Assembly: GCA_900315105.1 (NCBI GenBank)
Contig: OMXX01000054.1
Coordinates: 1 to 26,174, forward strand
Length of the DNA: 26,174 bases
Reading direction: 5' to 3'
Source of the DNA: an uncultured Prevotellaceae bacterium
GTDB lineage: Bacteria; Bacteroidota; Bacteroidia; Bacteroidales; Bacteroidaceae
The translations under genes and the position numbers were made by a program. Positions 1 through 8,100 of this stretch are shown here, piece by piece (position 1 is the first letter of the stretch; the number at the start of each line of letters is the position of its first letter). A model generated the notes under the pieces. It searched no databases, was not told the origin of the DNA, and saw nothing but the letters and a program-made list of their open reading frames with translations.

Positions 1-243
1 GCCTACAGGCTCAAAGAAAGTCTCCCAACTCTCACCTAATCCGAAAAACTCGTAACACGAGATACCTATGGACAGGAATCCGGCAATGAGCAGAATGATG
101 ATCAGTGGGTCGGTAAACTTTTCCAGGAACTGTTTCCATAACGGATCTTTCTCAGGTGGCGTAAGGATGTTCACGCCATGCTTTGCGCGGCTTTCCAACA
201 CTTGTGCGTCGGTCAAGCCAGTAAAATGATGTAATTTTACCAT
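1..243 (-). CDS. P-type calcium-translocating ATPase, N-terminal 81 residues (runs off the window)
   Basis: The minus-strand frame opens at an ATG at 243-241 and stays open to base 1, so only the N-terminus is present. The translation begins MVKLHHFTGLTDAQVLESRA, then has a -HGVNILTPP- motif, LWKQFLEKFTDPLIIILLIA and the start of a first membrane helix. This is the usual cation-ATPase N-terminal pattern of PMCA/SERCA-type calcium pumps, which move Ca2+ out of the cytoplasm at the cost of ATP. The catalytic DKTGT motif and the ion-site helices lie outside the window, so ion specificity is inferred from the N-terminal pattern only. It lies on the same strand as, and just downstream of, the TerD operon. 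TerD proteins bind calcium, so a shared calcium theme is possible. The start lies 37 bases beyond the out-of-frame tail of the upstream gene. Confidence 0.82.
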   Translation of the reverse strand, partial: MVKLHHFTGLTDAQVLESRAKHGVNILTPPEKDPLWKQFLEKFTDPLIIILLIAGFLSIGISCYEFFGLGESWETFFEPVG

Positions 244-280
244 AGTCTCTTTTTTTCGTCTTCTTTATGGCCGATAGGCA

Positions 281-411
281 TTAAGACTGCGAATTTCCTG
301 CTTCATTGGCTTCACTGTCAGAATTATTATTCTTTACAAACCAATTACCACCTATAAATAAAGCAAGGGCACCAAGAACAAGCAACTTTGCCACCAACCG
401 TGTTCCAAAAA
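281..411 (-). other. displaced C-terminal reading frame (membrane anchor) of the small exported protein
   Basis: In the +1 frame relative to the 345-764 gene, minus-strand codons from the A5 run (407-411) to a TAA at 283-281 encode a hydrophobic helix of about 18 residues followed by an Asn/Ser/Glu-rich tail. This is what a C-terminal anchor looks like and has no counterpart in the annotated frame. It supports a single-base indel in the homopolymer. Confidence 0.6.
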
Positions 412-764
412 GGCAACTCCGGATTTACTGAAATATCGCTGTAAAGCGATTGCAGGGCTTCTATTTCGTCTTTGCCTAATGTTAAATAATCATAGTCATC
501 GCCATTATCATGGAATAACACATATTTGTAGTCTCCATAATTCAAAACAGGGATGCCAAATATTGCTAATTCCTTATGCATTACACCGAGGTCACAATGC
601 TTTGTTGCTCCAGTTCTTGTCTCGAATTCGAAATCTTCAGTATTGGGCAGTTCCTTTACTGTAGTTACAGTATTTCCATTTGAATAAAAGACAGGGATTG
701 CGCTTGCCTTCATGTTAAAGAGACAGAAGACGCTAACCAATAGAATAAATAGTTTTATTCTCAT
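345..764 (-). CDS. small exported protein of unknown function, apparently frameshifted near its C-terminus
   Basis: The 139-residue frame opens with a clear signal peptide (MRIKLFILLVSVFCLFNMKASA). A hydrophilic domain follows, ending at a segment reading PELPFWNTVGGKVACSW and a stop at 347-345. The last ~17 residues look unnatural, being rich in Cys and Trp. Shifting one base at the A5 run at 407-411 (plus-strand view) gives a much better ending: a hydrophobic helix (LVAKLLVLGALALFIGGNWF) and a polar tail (VKNNNSDSEANEAGNSQS) that stops at 283-281. The intact protein would be about 160 aa with an N-terminal signal and a C-terminal membrane anchor. A real frameshift, phase variation or a read error are all possible. 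I do not recognise the family. It lies between the TerD operon terminator and the calcium ATPase gene. Confidence 0.6.
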   Translation of the reverse strand: MRIKLFILLVSVFCLFNMKASAIPVFYSNGNTVTTVKELPNTEDFEFETRTGATKHCDLGVMHKELAIFGIPVLNYGDYKYVLFHDNGDDYDYLTLGKDEIEALQSLYSDISVNPELPFWNTVGGKVACSWCPCFIYRW

Positions 765-787
765 TTTCTGATTTTTTAGTAAAGTTA

Positions 788-858
788 TTCACACCAAGCT
801 TTGCGCGACTTCCCAACACTTACTGGACAGTCAGCCCTGTGAAATGATGTTTTGATTC
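788..858 (-). pseudogene. vestige of a second calcium-ATPase N-terminus
   Basis: Read from 858 downward, the minus strand gives ESKHHFTGLTVQ, a stop, then VLGSRAKLGVNNF. This lines up without gaps with HHFTGLTDAQVLESRAKHGVN at the start of the ATPase gene at 243. Over 21 codons many differences are third-base changes (TTT/TTC, ACT/ACA, GGC/GGG, ACC/ACT, AGC/AGT, GGC/GGT, AAC/AAT). So the copy diverged while it was still coding and later gained a stop. No start codon or downstream body of the gene is left. Confidence 0.65.
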
Positions 859-860
859 AT

Positions 861-901
861 TAAAAGCCACGTCAGCATTTCTTTCAAGGAATACTGACGT
901 G
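861..901 (-). terminator. Rho-independent terminator closing the TerD operon
   Basis: The 16-base arms CACGTCAGCATTTCTT (868-883) and AAGGAATACTGACGTG (886-901) pair with two wobble positions. On the minus strand the hairpin is followed by GCTTTTA. It starts 18 bases after the stop of the canonical TerD gene and so marks the operon end, separating it from the ATPase vestige and the exported-protein gene. Confidence 0.8.
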
Positions 902-918
902 CTCTCTGTTATGATAAG

Positions 919-1500
919 TTAGCAGAACTTTGCAGCATAGATATCCAAAAGTTCTTCTAATCCATTCTGTACTCCAATTCCCAGAGCCTCGAAATGCCAG
1001 GTGCCATCTTGACGATAGAGTCTTCCTGCCTGCACACCTGTTTCAATAGAGAATTCCTCTTCGAGGTTATATCGTGCAATTTCCTCATTGGTATCTTTGT
1101 CATATACACGAATGAAGCTATTGTGAACCTGTCCGAAATTCTGATGTCTCTCAACTGCATCATGAAGAGTGACAGCAAATACTATTTGCTGTACGCGGAC
1201 ATCCAAAAGGGTAAGATCAACAAACAACGTCTCGTCATCGCCTCCATCACTTGAATCACCTGTACGATCATCGCCTGAAGACATAACAGCCCCGTCAGGC
1301 GAAACAGGATTATTATAGAAAACGAAGAATGGCTCATCAACTATCTGACCATCAGCTCCAAGCATAAAAGCAGAAGCATCAAGGTCATAAGGTATGCCTG
1401 AATTATCTTCAGGATCCCATCCTAAACCTACTCCGAGGTGCTGTGGACCGTTAGATGCTGGCACAACGACAGCATCATCTTTCTTTTTAAGATTAATCAT
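919..1500 (-). CDS. terD: TerD-family calcium-binding stress protein (canonical)
   Basis: The product is 193 residues from the ATG at 1500-1498. An earlier in-frame start would add 13 residues unlike TerD. It shows the full TerD signature: GVGLGWDP near the N-terminus, YDLDASAFMLGADG, FFVFYNN, SPDGAVMSSGDDRTG, GGDDETLFVDL, IVFAVTLHD and a C-terminal IRVYD..TNEEIARYNL. TerD domains bind Ca2+ through the acidic residues around the DLDAS and GDDxTG motifs and act in Ter-type resistance to tellurite, phage or other stress. This is the last gene of a long minus-strand operon, 10 bases after the small membrane protein gene and followed at once by a terminator. Unlike the second TerD in this operon, its calcium motif is intact. 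Confidence 0.95.
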   Translation of the reverse strand: MINLKKKDDAVVVPASNGPQHLGVGLGWDPEDNSGIPYDLDASAFMLGADGQIVDEPFFVFYNNPVSPDGAVMSSGDDRTGDSSDGGDDETLFVDLTLLDVRVQQIVFAVTLHDAVERHQNFGQVHNSFIRVYDKDTNEEIARYNLEEEFSIETGVQAGRLYRQDGTWHFEALGIGVQNGLEELLDIYAAKFC

Positions 1501-1510
1501 AATGTTTCTT

Positions 1511-1705
1511 TTAAATTTTGTTTGTAATAATATCGGCACACCACGTCACCAATGCATAGATGACAATGATGATACCGATAATCTGACATAAACGGGCGAA
1601 CGATTTTTTCTTGCGCTTCCCACGAAAATGGCTATCCATTAGACCTGGTACAGCAAGAGCTATCAGTACGCCTATTGTAACAGATATTATAGGAAATCCT
1701 AACAT
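1511..1705 (-). CDS. small two-helix membrane protein
   Basis: This is a 64-residue protein starting MLGFPIISVTIGVLIALAVP. It has two hydrophobic helices (about residues 4-21 and 42-58) separated by a strongly basic loop (HFRGKRKKKSFAR), so the loop should be cytoplasmic and both ends outside. No family is recognised. It lies between the repeat-tailed membrane protein (34-base gap) and the canonical TerD gene (10-base gap). Its hydrophobic pattern, correct spacing and a good ATG make it a likely real gene and not a shadow. It could help anchor the TerD proteins to the membrane, but that is inferred from position only. Confidence 0.7.
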   Translation of the reverse strand: MLGFPIISVTIGVLIALAVPGLMDSHFRGKRKKKSFARLCQIIGIIIVIYALVTWCADIITNKI

Positions 1706-1739
1706 CGAAGGTAATTTAAACTATATGCTAAGAGTTGCA

Positions 1740-2576
1740 TCAATGTACTTTTCCCTGTCGGTACATCTTGTTGACAGCTCTCTGTATTTCCTTATATCTT
1801 TTACCAAGCAAGCGTCTACGCTCTGGGTTGTTACCGAATTTTCCGCTCAGCACATCTTGTACAGCCTCATCTATAGACGAGGGAATAGCAGCATTGAGAT
1901 CATTTGCTCCATTAGTCTGTGCATTGTCGGCATCAGTTTTGACTGATGTGGCATTCTCAGATTGTGGACTACGCTGTCCTTCATTACCTGATGTTGTTGC
2001 AGCCGCTGATGTTGCAGGCGCTGATGTTGGAGTTGCAGGCGCTGATGCGCTGCCGGCACTTGCCTGGGAAGCAGTAGTTGCCGTGTCAGGCGTTTCTTTT
2101 GCATTGGTTGAGTCAGCTGAGGCTACCGGGACTTCTCCCTCATTGGCATCAGCACCCTTACCTCTATTGAAGTACCATACGCCAGCACCAACAACAACTA
2201 TCACCAATAAAGCGCACAGGATCCATTTTCCTTTACTTGAAGAATTTGATTCTGATTGCGTCTCGGCCGGCGGATCAACAGGCTTTGCCTGATGTTGAGG
2301 CCGGTTTTCATTTGCTCCGACATTTGTTACAGGAGTACTTTTTTTGATAGCAGTGGCCTTGACCTCTTCTTGCTTCTCGGTAGACTTACTAAGATCAATC
2401 TTCTTAGTCTCAGTTTTGCCCAAGTCGAACTTTTTAGGCTTACCTTTATTCAAGTCGAACTTTTTGGTTTCGCCTTTACTTAGGTCGAACTTTTTACTTT
2501 CGCCCTTGTTCAAGTCAAATTTGCTCTTATTGCCCTTGTCAAGATTAAAGCCTTTGCTTTTCTTATCATCTGCCAT
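1740..2576 (-). CDS. single-pass membrane protein with TerD-like F-D-L-x-K-G repeats and a CW_7-like C-terminal domain
   Basis: The product has 278 residues in four parts. Residues 10-64 are six units with an exact 10-residue period, each of the form F-[ND]-L-x-K-[GST] with F at 10, 20, 30, 40, 50 and I at 60. Residues ~70-116 are polar. A single membrane helix spans about 117-136 (ILCALLVIVVVGAGVWYF). A long Ala/Thr/Ser-rich linker follows. The last 44 residues (IDEAVQDVLSGKFGNNPERR, then a helix with YKEIQRAVNKMY) resemble the CW_7 (Cpl-7) peptidoglycan-binding repeat. The Lys-rich N-terminus should be inside, placing the CW_7-like part in the periplasm. The repeat unit matches the start of the neighbouring TerD (MARFNLQKGQAFNLSKE), so the tail may mimic or compete for a TerD edge strand. 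Repeat and helix are seen; the wall-binding role is inferred. Confidence 0.85.
   Translation of the reverse strand: MADDKKSKGFNLDKGNKSKFDLNKGESKKFDLSKGETKKFDLNKGKPKKFDLGKTETKKIDLSKSTEKQEEVKATAIKKSTPVTNVGANENRPQHQAKPVDPPAETQSESNSSSKGKWILCALLVIVVVGAGVWYFNRGKGADANEGEVPVASADSTNAKETPDTATTASQASAGSASAPATPTSAPATSAAATTSGNEGQRSPQSENATSVKTDADNAQTNGANDLNAAIPSSIDEAVQDVLSGKFGNNPERRRLLGKRYKEIQRAVNKMYRQGKVH
2385..2550 (-). repeat. tandem ~30-bp coding repeats (six units)
   Basis: Six in-frame units of about 30 bp encode the F-D/N-L-x-K-G decapeptides. On the plus strand they are seen as recurring AAGTCGAACTTTTT/CGCC and TTGTTCAAGTC blocks. Such repeats can gain or lose units by slippage, so the tail length may vary between strains. 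Confidence 0.9.
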
Positions 2577-2595
2577 AATACAGATCTCCTATATT

Positions 2596-3219
2596 TTATC
2601 CAGCATAGATGTCGATCAGGCCCTGCATTCCACCCGTGTATCCTTGACCGACAGCCTGGAAGTTCCAGTCACCATCTTCGTTGCACAACAGGCTCCCTGC
2701 AACTACGGCTGTTTCCGTTGAGAAGTTCTCTTTCAGGTCGTAGCGGCAAAGTTCTTCGCCGTTTTCCTCATTGAGGATAGAGATATATGGGTTACGTACA
2801 CTTCCAAAAGTAACACCATCCCCATAAATAGTGACACAGAAAACAATCTCTGTTACTTTCGGATTAACCTTATCAAGGTCGACGTGCATTTCCTCTGATG
2901 CATCCTCAGACTCATCATCCTCATCACCAAGGTCATCAATAGAACCCATTACAGAACCATCTGCCGACATAGGACGTGTCTGAGCCCTCCAATTCTTCTT
3001 GTTTACGAATGTAGCTCTGTCAAACGGGAACTCACGGTTTTCTGAGTTGTAGAACACGAAGTCAGCATTGTTCTCTATTGTACCCTCAGCACCAAGGAGA
3101 AATGCGCAAGCGTCAAGGTCTGCACCTGCTTTCCATCCGAGCTCAACTTTAATTTTGCTCAAGCCAGACTCTTTGCTGAGATTAAAAGCCTGGCCTTTCT
3201 GTAAATTAAATCTTGCCAT
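2596..3219 (-). CDS. TerD-family protein with altered, acidic calcium loop
   Basis: The product has 207 residues starting MARFNLQKGQAFNLSKESGL, the usual TerD opening. It keeps the TerD core: KVELGWKAGADLDACAFLLG, ADFVFYN, IVFCVTIYGDGVTFGSVRNP, and ISILNEENGEELCRYDL. However, the GDDxTGxxxGDDE motif is replaced by GSIDDLGDEDDESEDASEE, and there is an extra segment rich in Arg/Phe/Trp before SADGSVM. Calcium binding may therefore differ from that of the partner TerD at 919-1500. The gene is 19 bases upstream of the repeat-tailed membrane protein, whose repeats match this protein's N-terminus. It follows the pseudo-Hsp70 gene with a 39-base gap. Confidence 0.92.
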   Translation of the reverse strand: MARFNLQKGQAFNLSKESGLSKIKVELGWKAGADLDACAFLLGAEGTIENNADFVFYNSENREFPFDRATFVNKKNWRAQTRPMSADGSVMGSIDDLGDEDDESEDASEEMHVDLDKVNPKVTEIVFCVTIYGDGVTFGSVRNPYISILNEENGEELCRYDLKENFSTETAVVAGSLLCNEDGDWNFQAVGQGYTGGMQGLIDIYAG

Positions 3220-3258
3220 AATGCTTGAATTTTAAAGTGAATAAATTATTGTATCTGT

Positions 3259-5154
3259 TTATTTCTTTTGTAGCATCTCAATACGAGACTCTATCTGAAA
3301 ATCATATTTATGAATGCCCAATATATGCAACTCCTTCTCTAATGCTGTCAGTTTTTTTATTGCATCCGAATTACTTAGTTTGAAACTGGCCCCAAACGAT
3401 TTTGTGAAGATCTCCTGAGCCTTTTGCTGACTTATCTTTTTGGCTTTATCAGCTGTTTTGGGGACACCAGTAACCACAGAATCCAATACCCTCTTTACTT
3501 CTTTTTGCTTCTGCTGAAGTGCCTTTCCTATTTTGTTTCTGTTGTCATTGTGAGGTGCCTTTATTTGCCCATCAACTTTTTTAGGCATGTGCTCAAACCG
3601 TTTCTTCGCATTAAGCCTTTCAGCATTAATTCTGTTGCTCCACATCTTCATATTTGAAGGATGTAAGCCCTCTATGTGCTTGAGTAATTTATCCAAATGC
3701 TTCAAAGCCTCATCAGGAGCCATGCTACGAGTCTTGAGTATCTCATCATTGGCTGCCTTAGTCTCACCTATCGATAGAGGCAGACTTACATTCTGGCCGG
3801 CAGGTTGTTGTGGTACAGGTCTGGTAACAGGAGGCTTAGAATTTACATGAATCTCTGTTGATTTTATTGTCTCCAACGCCTCTTTTATTCTATCAAGATA
3901 CTGCTGCAAATCGGATGGAGCAGGATTTATCTTCTTAAGCCTTAATTCGAGATTCAAGAGTTCTATCTGGCCCTGCTGCGGTGTCATGTGCTGAACCGTA
4001 CGCAAAATTCGGTTTGCTGCTATACTCTCAGAAGGTCCCAACGGTTTACCCTGATCTAGATCTGTGTCTACAGGTGCATTACCAATATGGAACTTTCTCT
4101 CTATTATATATTCAAGTATGTCCTTCAGCGTTGATTGCTGTTCCGGATCCTTATCCACTATGACATCCGTCCCTACAACCTTGGCATTATCTATAAAATA
4201 GGAGCTGTATGCCAAAGTGCCACACAGTATTATGACGGAGTTGTTTTCCTGTGCTCCCGACTGATGAATAAGATTAAGAATATCATTCTTAATTTTTCCG
4301 TCCGTACCAAGGTCTATGCCATTAAGTTGATTTTTATCAAGGTAGCATAGGCGTTCCTGTCCGTCTGAGAACAAAACACGACGTTGAAGTTCAAATTCAT
4401 CACTTGCCAAAAAGGCAGAAGCTAAACCACGCAATATGCTGTATTCATTTTCTTTCTGAAGGCCATAGCTATAGTACCCCATCGAGTCCCACAGCTTATC
4501 AACGGCAAGTTTTTCTCTTGGATCTACACCTTTGTCAACAATTCTAATGCTTTTTACATATTGCAGATTTGCTATATTTATAGAGCTGACTATCAGATCG
4601 TTTCCTGCCGGAAAGACTGTTATGGCTACTTTCTTATTGGTGAGCTTCTTTTGGTGCGAATACTTCTTCACAATCTCGCAGTCTAAGTCTATAGCCGCCA
4701 GATTGACGAAGCCGCCATCACGGAAGGTCTTTATCACAAACAAACGGTCACTCTTATCTACGTCAGGATGGAAGAGAAACATCAGTGGCATAGTGCTGAT
4801 GTTTGCCTCTAAAGTTCCCATTGTCTTCACAAGTATCTTGTCGAAGAAATCGGCCAGATACTTTTTAATGGCTACAAGCAAGAGTTCGTTCATGTTGATA
4901 TCTTGCCCTCTATACCTGAATGTCCGGTTCTGTTTTACGACATCAAAGATATCTTTCCAAGCATACTGACTATGCTTTTCCGCTTCTGACAATGCATAAG
5001 CACCAATCTGCAGGTCATCGTCCTGACAATAGATAGCAAGCGGCATGCTTCCAACATTTTCATCAAAATGATGGAACACGCTGCCTGCGTCATCTCGAAA
5101 ATAGCGAAAGGCTATATTTTTTCTTGATATTTCTATTATTATTGCAAAGATCAT
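3259..5154 (-). CDS. Hsp70/actin-fold protein lacking nucleotide motifs, with coiled-coil C-terminus
   Basis: This is a 631-residue protein. The first ~330 residues follow the order of Hsp70 elements: an opening strand (MIFAIIIEISRKNIAFRYF), MPLAIYC..LQIGAYAL like the Hsp70 'valid...vGeeA' segment, a helix MNELLLVAIKKYLADFF, a strand TMPLMFLFHPDV, a second repeat VAITVFPAGNDLIVSSINI where DLGGGT would stand, and SVIILCGTLAYSSYF where Hsp70 has LVGG. The DxGxT and GGG residues are missing, so it probably does not hydrolyse ATP. The rest is charged and helical with a Pro-rich linker (PPVTRPVPQQPAGQ) and likely coiled coils up to the end. It starts 11 bases after the actin-like ATPase stop, so the two are probably made together. 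The fold call is pattern-based and could be wrong. Confidence 0.6.
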   Translation of the reverse strand: MIFAIIIEISRKNIAFRYFRDDAGSVFHHFDENVGSMPLAIYCQDDDLQIGAYALSEAEKHSQYAWKDIFDVVKQNRTFRYRGQDINMNELLLVAIKKYLADFFDKILVKTMGTLEANISTMPLMFLFHPDVDKSDRLFVIKTFRDGGFVNLAAIDLDCEIVKKYSHQKKLTNKKVAITVFPAGNDLIVSSINIANLQYVKSIRIVDKGVDPREKLAVDKLWDSMGYYSYGLQKENEYSILRGLASAFLASDEFELQRRVLFSDGQERLCYLDKNQLNGIDLGTDGKIKNDILNLIHQSGAQENNSVIILCGTLAYSSYFIDNAKVVGTDVIVDKDPEQQSTLKDILEYIIERKFHIGNAPVDTDLDQGKPLGPSESIAANRILRTVQHMTPQQGQIELLNLELRLKKINPAPSDLQQYLDRIKEALETIKSTEIHVNSKPPVTRPVPQQPAGQNVSLPLSIGETKAANDEILKTRSMAPDEALKHLDKLLKHIEGLHPSNMKMWSNRINAERLNAKKRFEHMPKKVDGQIKAPHNDNRNKIGKALQQKQKEVKRVLDSVVTGVPKTADKAKKISQQKAQEIFTKSFGASFKLSNSDAIKKLTALEKELHILGIHKYDFQIESRIEMLQKK

Positions 5155-5165
5155 GTCGCAACACT

Positions 5166-8100
5166 TTACTTTACAATACCTTTCAGAAGATAATCGTCAT
5201 AGAACTTCATACCTTCCAAGATAATGATCGGATTGACATAGTCAAACTTACCATTAGCATCTGTGCTTCTCAGTTTTGCCGCTCTATACTCAGGCTGATT
5301 ATTTATATAGCTGTTTATATTCATGTTTCTGAAGCCTTCCATAAACTCGCTCGGAGTCATATTCAATTCACAGAATTTTTTGGCATACACAGAGAAAACA
5401 TAAGCAAAGTCCATAAATCGCTTACAAGGACTATTAGGCGATGGCGGCATGAAATACACGCCAAGCTGCTGCATCATCTCAGACGTTACAGAGTTGTCAA
5501 ACTCCAACGGAGTAGATTCCCCTGTAGAAGCAGCTATAATGCTGAAACCTTCTTCACCTAATATCTCTATGCCTCCTTCATAGCCGGGGACGTATAGACT
5601 CATATCTTGGTCGGCAAGGCCGAAAGCCACCTCATATTTAATATTTTTCTTTCTTTTGTCGTCCAAAACGAACTGAGGAGGACCGGCCAGCAAAGACATA
5701 GCTTCACGCATGCCACCCATACCATGAATAAACTGTTCATTACGGTATTGTTTTGCTCCTTCCTTATTTATACAAGAAAACCAATCAAAAATACGAGAGC
5801 CCTTACCTGCAAATGTTACTTTCACATTTGGGTGCCATTTATCGCCCTTTCCGTCTTTAGCACGGCGCACCTCTTTAACCAGTTTTTCGGTAATCTGGCC
5901 GGCATAGTACATGATGAGGCCTGTGACATACAGATTCACAGAAAACAAACCGGGACAATCAGCAGCTATCTTTTGATAGAAAGCTACCTGCTGCTCAGGC
6001 GTCAGCATATCCACTATCTGCTCATAAAAATAGGGTGCAGTCTCTGCGTTATATTTATCCTCACCTCTATTAAGCCCCGTAAGCCTCAAGTTAAAGCTAT
6101 TACAAATATCCAAGAGAACCTTTTTAAAAGGTACATACAACACCGAGGTGGCTTTAGATATTCGCTGAGCAGCAAATCTTATAGAGTTTTGCTTTATAAG
6201 CGTAGGATGCTGTCCCCCTTCGCCATTCATATAACAGATAGCAGAGATGTCAGTTGTAGAACCACCTATATCAAAGCAGAGCGTTAGAAAACGTGAATCA
6301 GTGTCTTGGGCTATATTATAGTTGGCTACGGCGCAGGCCTCTGTCACACTGGTTTCCTTAGGCAGAGGCTTGATATTGAACTCTATCGGTCCATTATCCG
6401 GCACCAAGTCTTTTATCTTCGGTGCTGTCGCCTTAGGCTGTCCCCAACCAGACTCAGAGGGATCACAGTCCCATCCAGAGTCAGAAATATCTTCCGATCC
6501 CCAGCCCTGCATTTGGCCATTGGTACCTGACACCCCATTATCGCTGCTTCCCCATTGTGGTGTAGAAGACCCATTGTCGCCTCCGAAGGAGCTTCCCCAT
6601 GGATTTTGCTGATCGTTATCCCATGGAGAACTGGCGGAGGCACCAGAAAAGGAACCGTTGGCTATCTGTGGCTGGTCTTCAGTCCAGGGGAACCCGCTAC
6701 CGTCATCAGTGTTGACAGTTATGTCCGGACGGGGGTAAACCTTCAGACCCTTTTGCTCGCCCCCACAGATGACAGGAGAAATCTTACTTAGCTTATTCCA
6801 TAATTCGCTATATTGCTGCAACAGATTGAATCCCATGGCTGACGGATAGCTCCACTTCAATGTAACGGGTACTAACTTCTTGGTGAAAAGTTCAGCATAG
6901 ACATGCAACATCAGTGTTGACAGAAAAGCAGTCCTGTGATTTTTATCAGCATCATCACCCTTCCACTTCATGTCATTCACTATCTCAGCCTTAGCTCCGG
7001 AATTCTTAAACAACAGAGAGATATGGTCACCCTTAACCAGACTTATTGGCAAATCTCTGCTAAAGCATGGAAAACCACCGACCACAGGCTCACCATCTTT
7101 ACCGTCAGGCATGCGCAGTTTGTCGTGAAGGGTCAACATGCTTTTTACCATGTTGCTCCCTATACTGTCTCTCTGGAAGAAGAACACTGAGCTTTCCAAC
7201 GTTGGCAACTTGTCATGATCCTTCTTTATATGCGTTCCGCCAAGCAAAGAAATGCGCTGGTCATGGAACGTGAATCCCTCAGGTTTCGTTCTTTCAGTTG
7301 AATAGGCAACTGATGTATTAGTTGAGCCAAAATCAACGCCTAAATTTACATCCACAAGCTCCATCTGAGTTGTACCATAGTTATAAGGCAACTCCGTCAT
7401 ATCTTTGTCAGTTGTATATCTTATAAGAAAATAGCCGCATACCTTTCCTGCACGTGAAATCTGAATGCCACGGAACGGCTTGCTGCATTCATATATCTCA
7501 TATTTATAGCGTTGGTCATTGGTTCTGTAGTCTGACACGACATCAAGCTGTACGTCAAGCCCCTCTATGCTCTTCTGGGCATGACCATCTTTTGCCAGCA
7601 ATGCTATTTCAGATTCTGACGCGTTGTTACCTTTTTTCTTTGCGATGATATCAAATTGTGGCGTGTCACAATTGCCACAGAATGGCACCGTCTCAAACGG
7701 ACAATCGTTGGTATGGTCATCATGAGGCATCTCCGAATAAAGGAAATATTTATTCCATTGGGCTGATGCGAAATTAGGCCACATCAAGATATCCGTATTC
7801 TGCAATATATTATTGTTTACACGGTAATTGACCGTTATAGACTGCAGCACACCTTCCTTGGTCGTAATGTTCAGTTCAACCTTCAGCGTATTATTGTTTT
7901 TAGGGTCATAGCTGGCGCGCAGCGAGGAGCCTATATCAGACGGTGTATCCTTTGTTCTAAGAAGGGCATCAATATTTTTTTCAAACACTTTGATGCCGGT
8001 CTCACTTAAAGGCAGGGCAAAGTCATCATAGCCGTTGCCGTCTATTCTGCTTGCACGTAATAGTGCCAGAGGAAGTTTACTCAGATCCTTGGCATAGTCA

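Noticed and set aside
1501..1539. N-terminal extension of the canonical TerD gene
   Set aside because: The extra 13 residues do not resemble TerD; the ATG at 1500 gives the usual short lead and overlaps nothing.
5607..6287. 226-residue plus-strand ORF
   Set aside because: It is antisense to the actin-like ATPase, whose motifs are intact on the minus strand; composition is that of a shadow frame.
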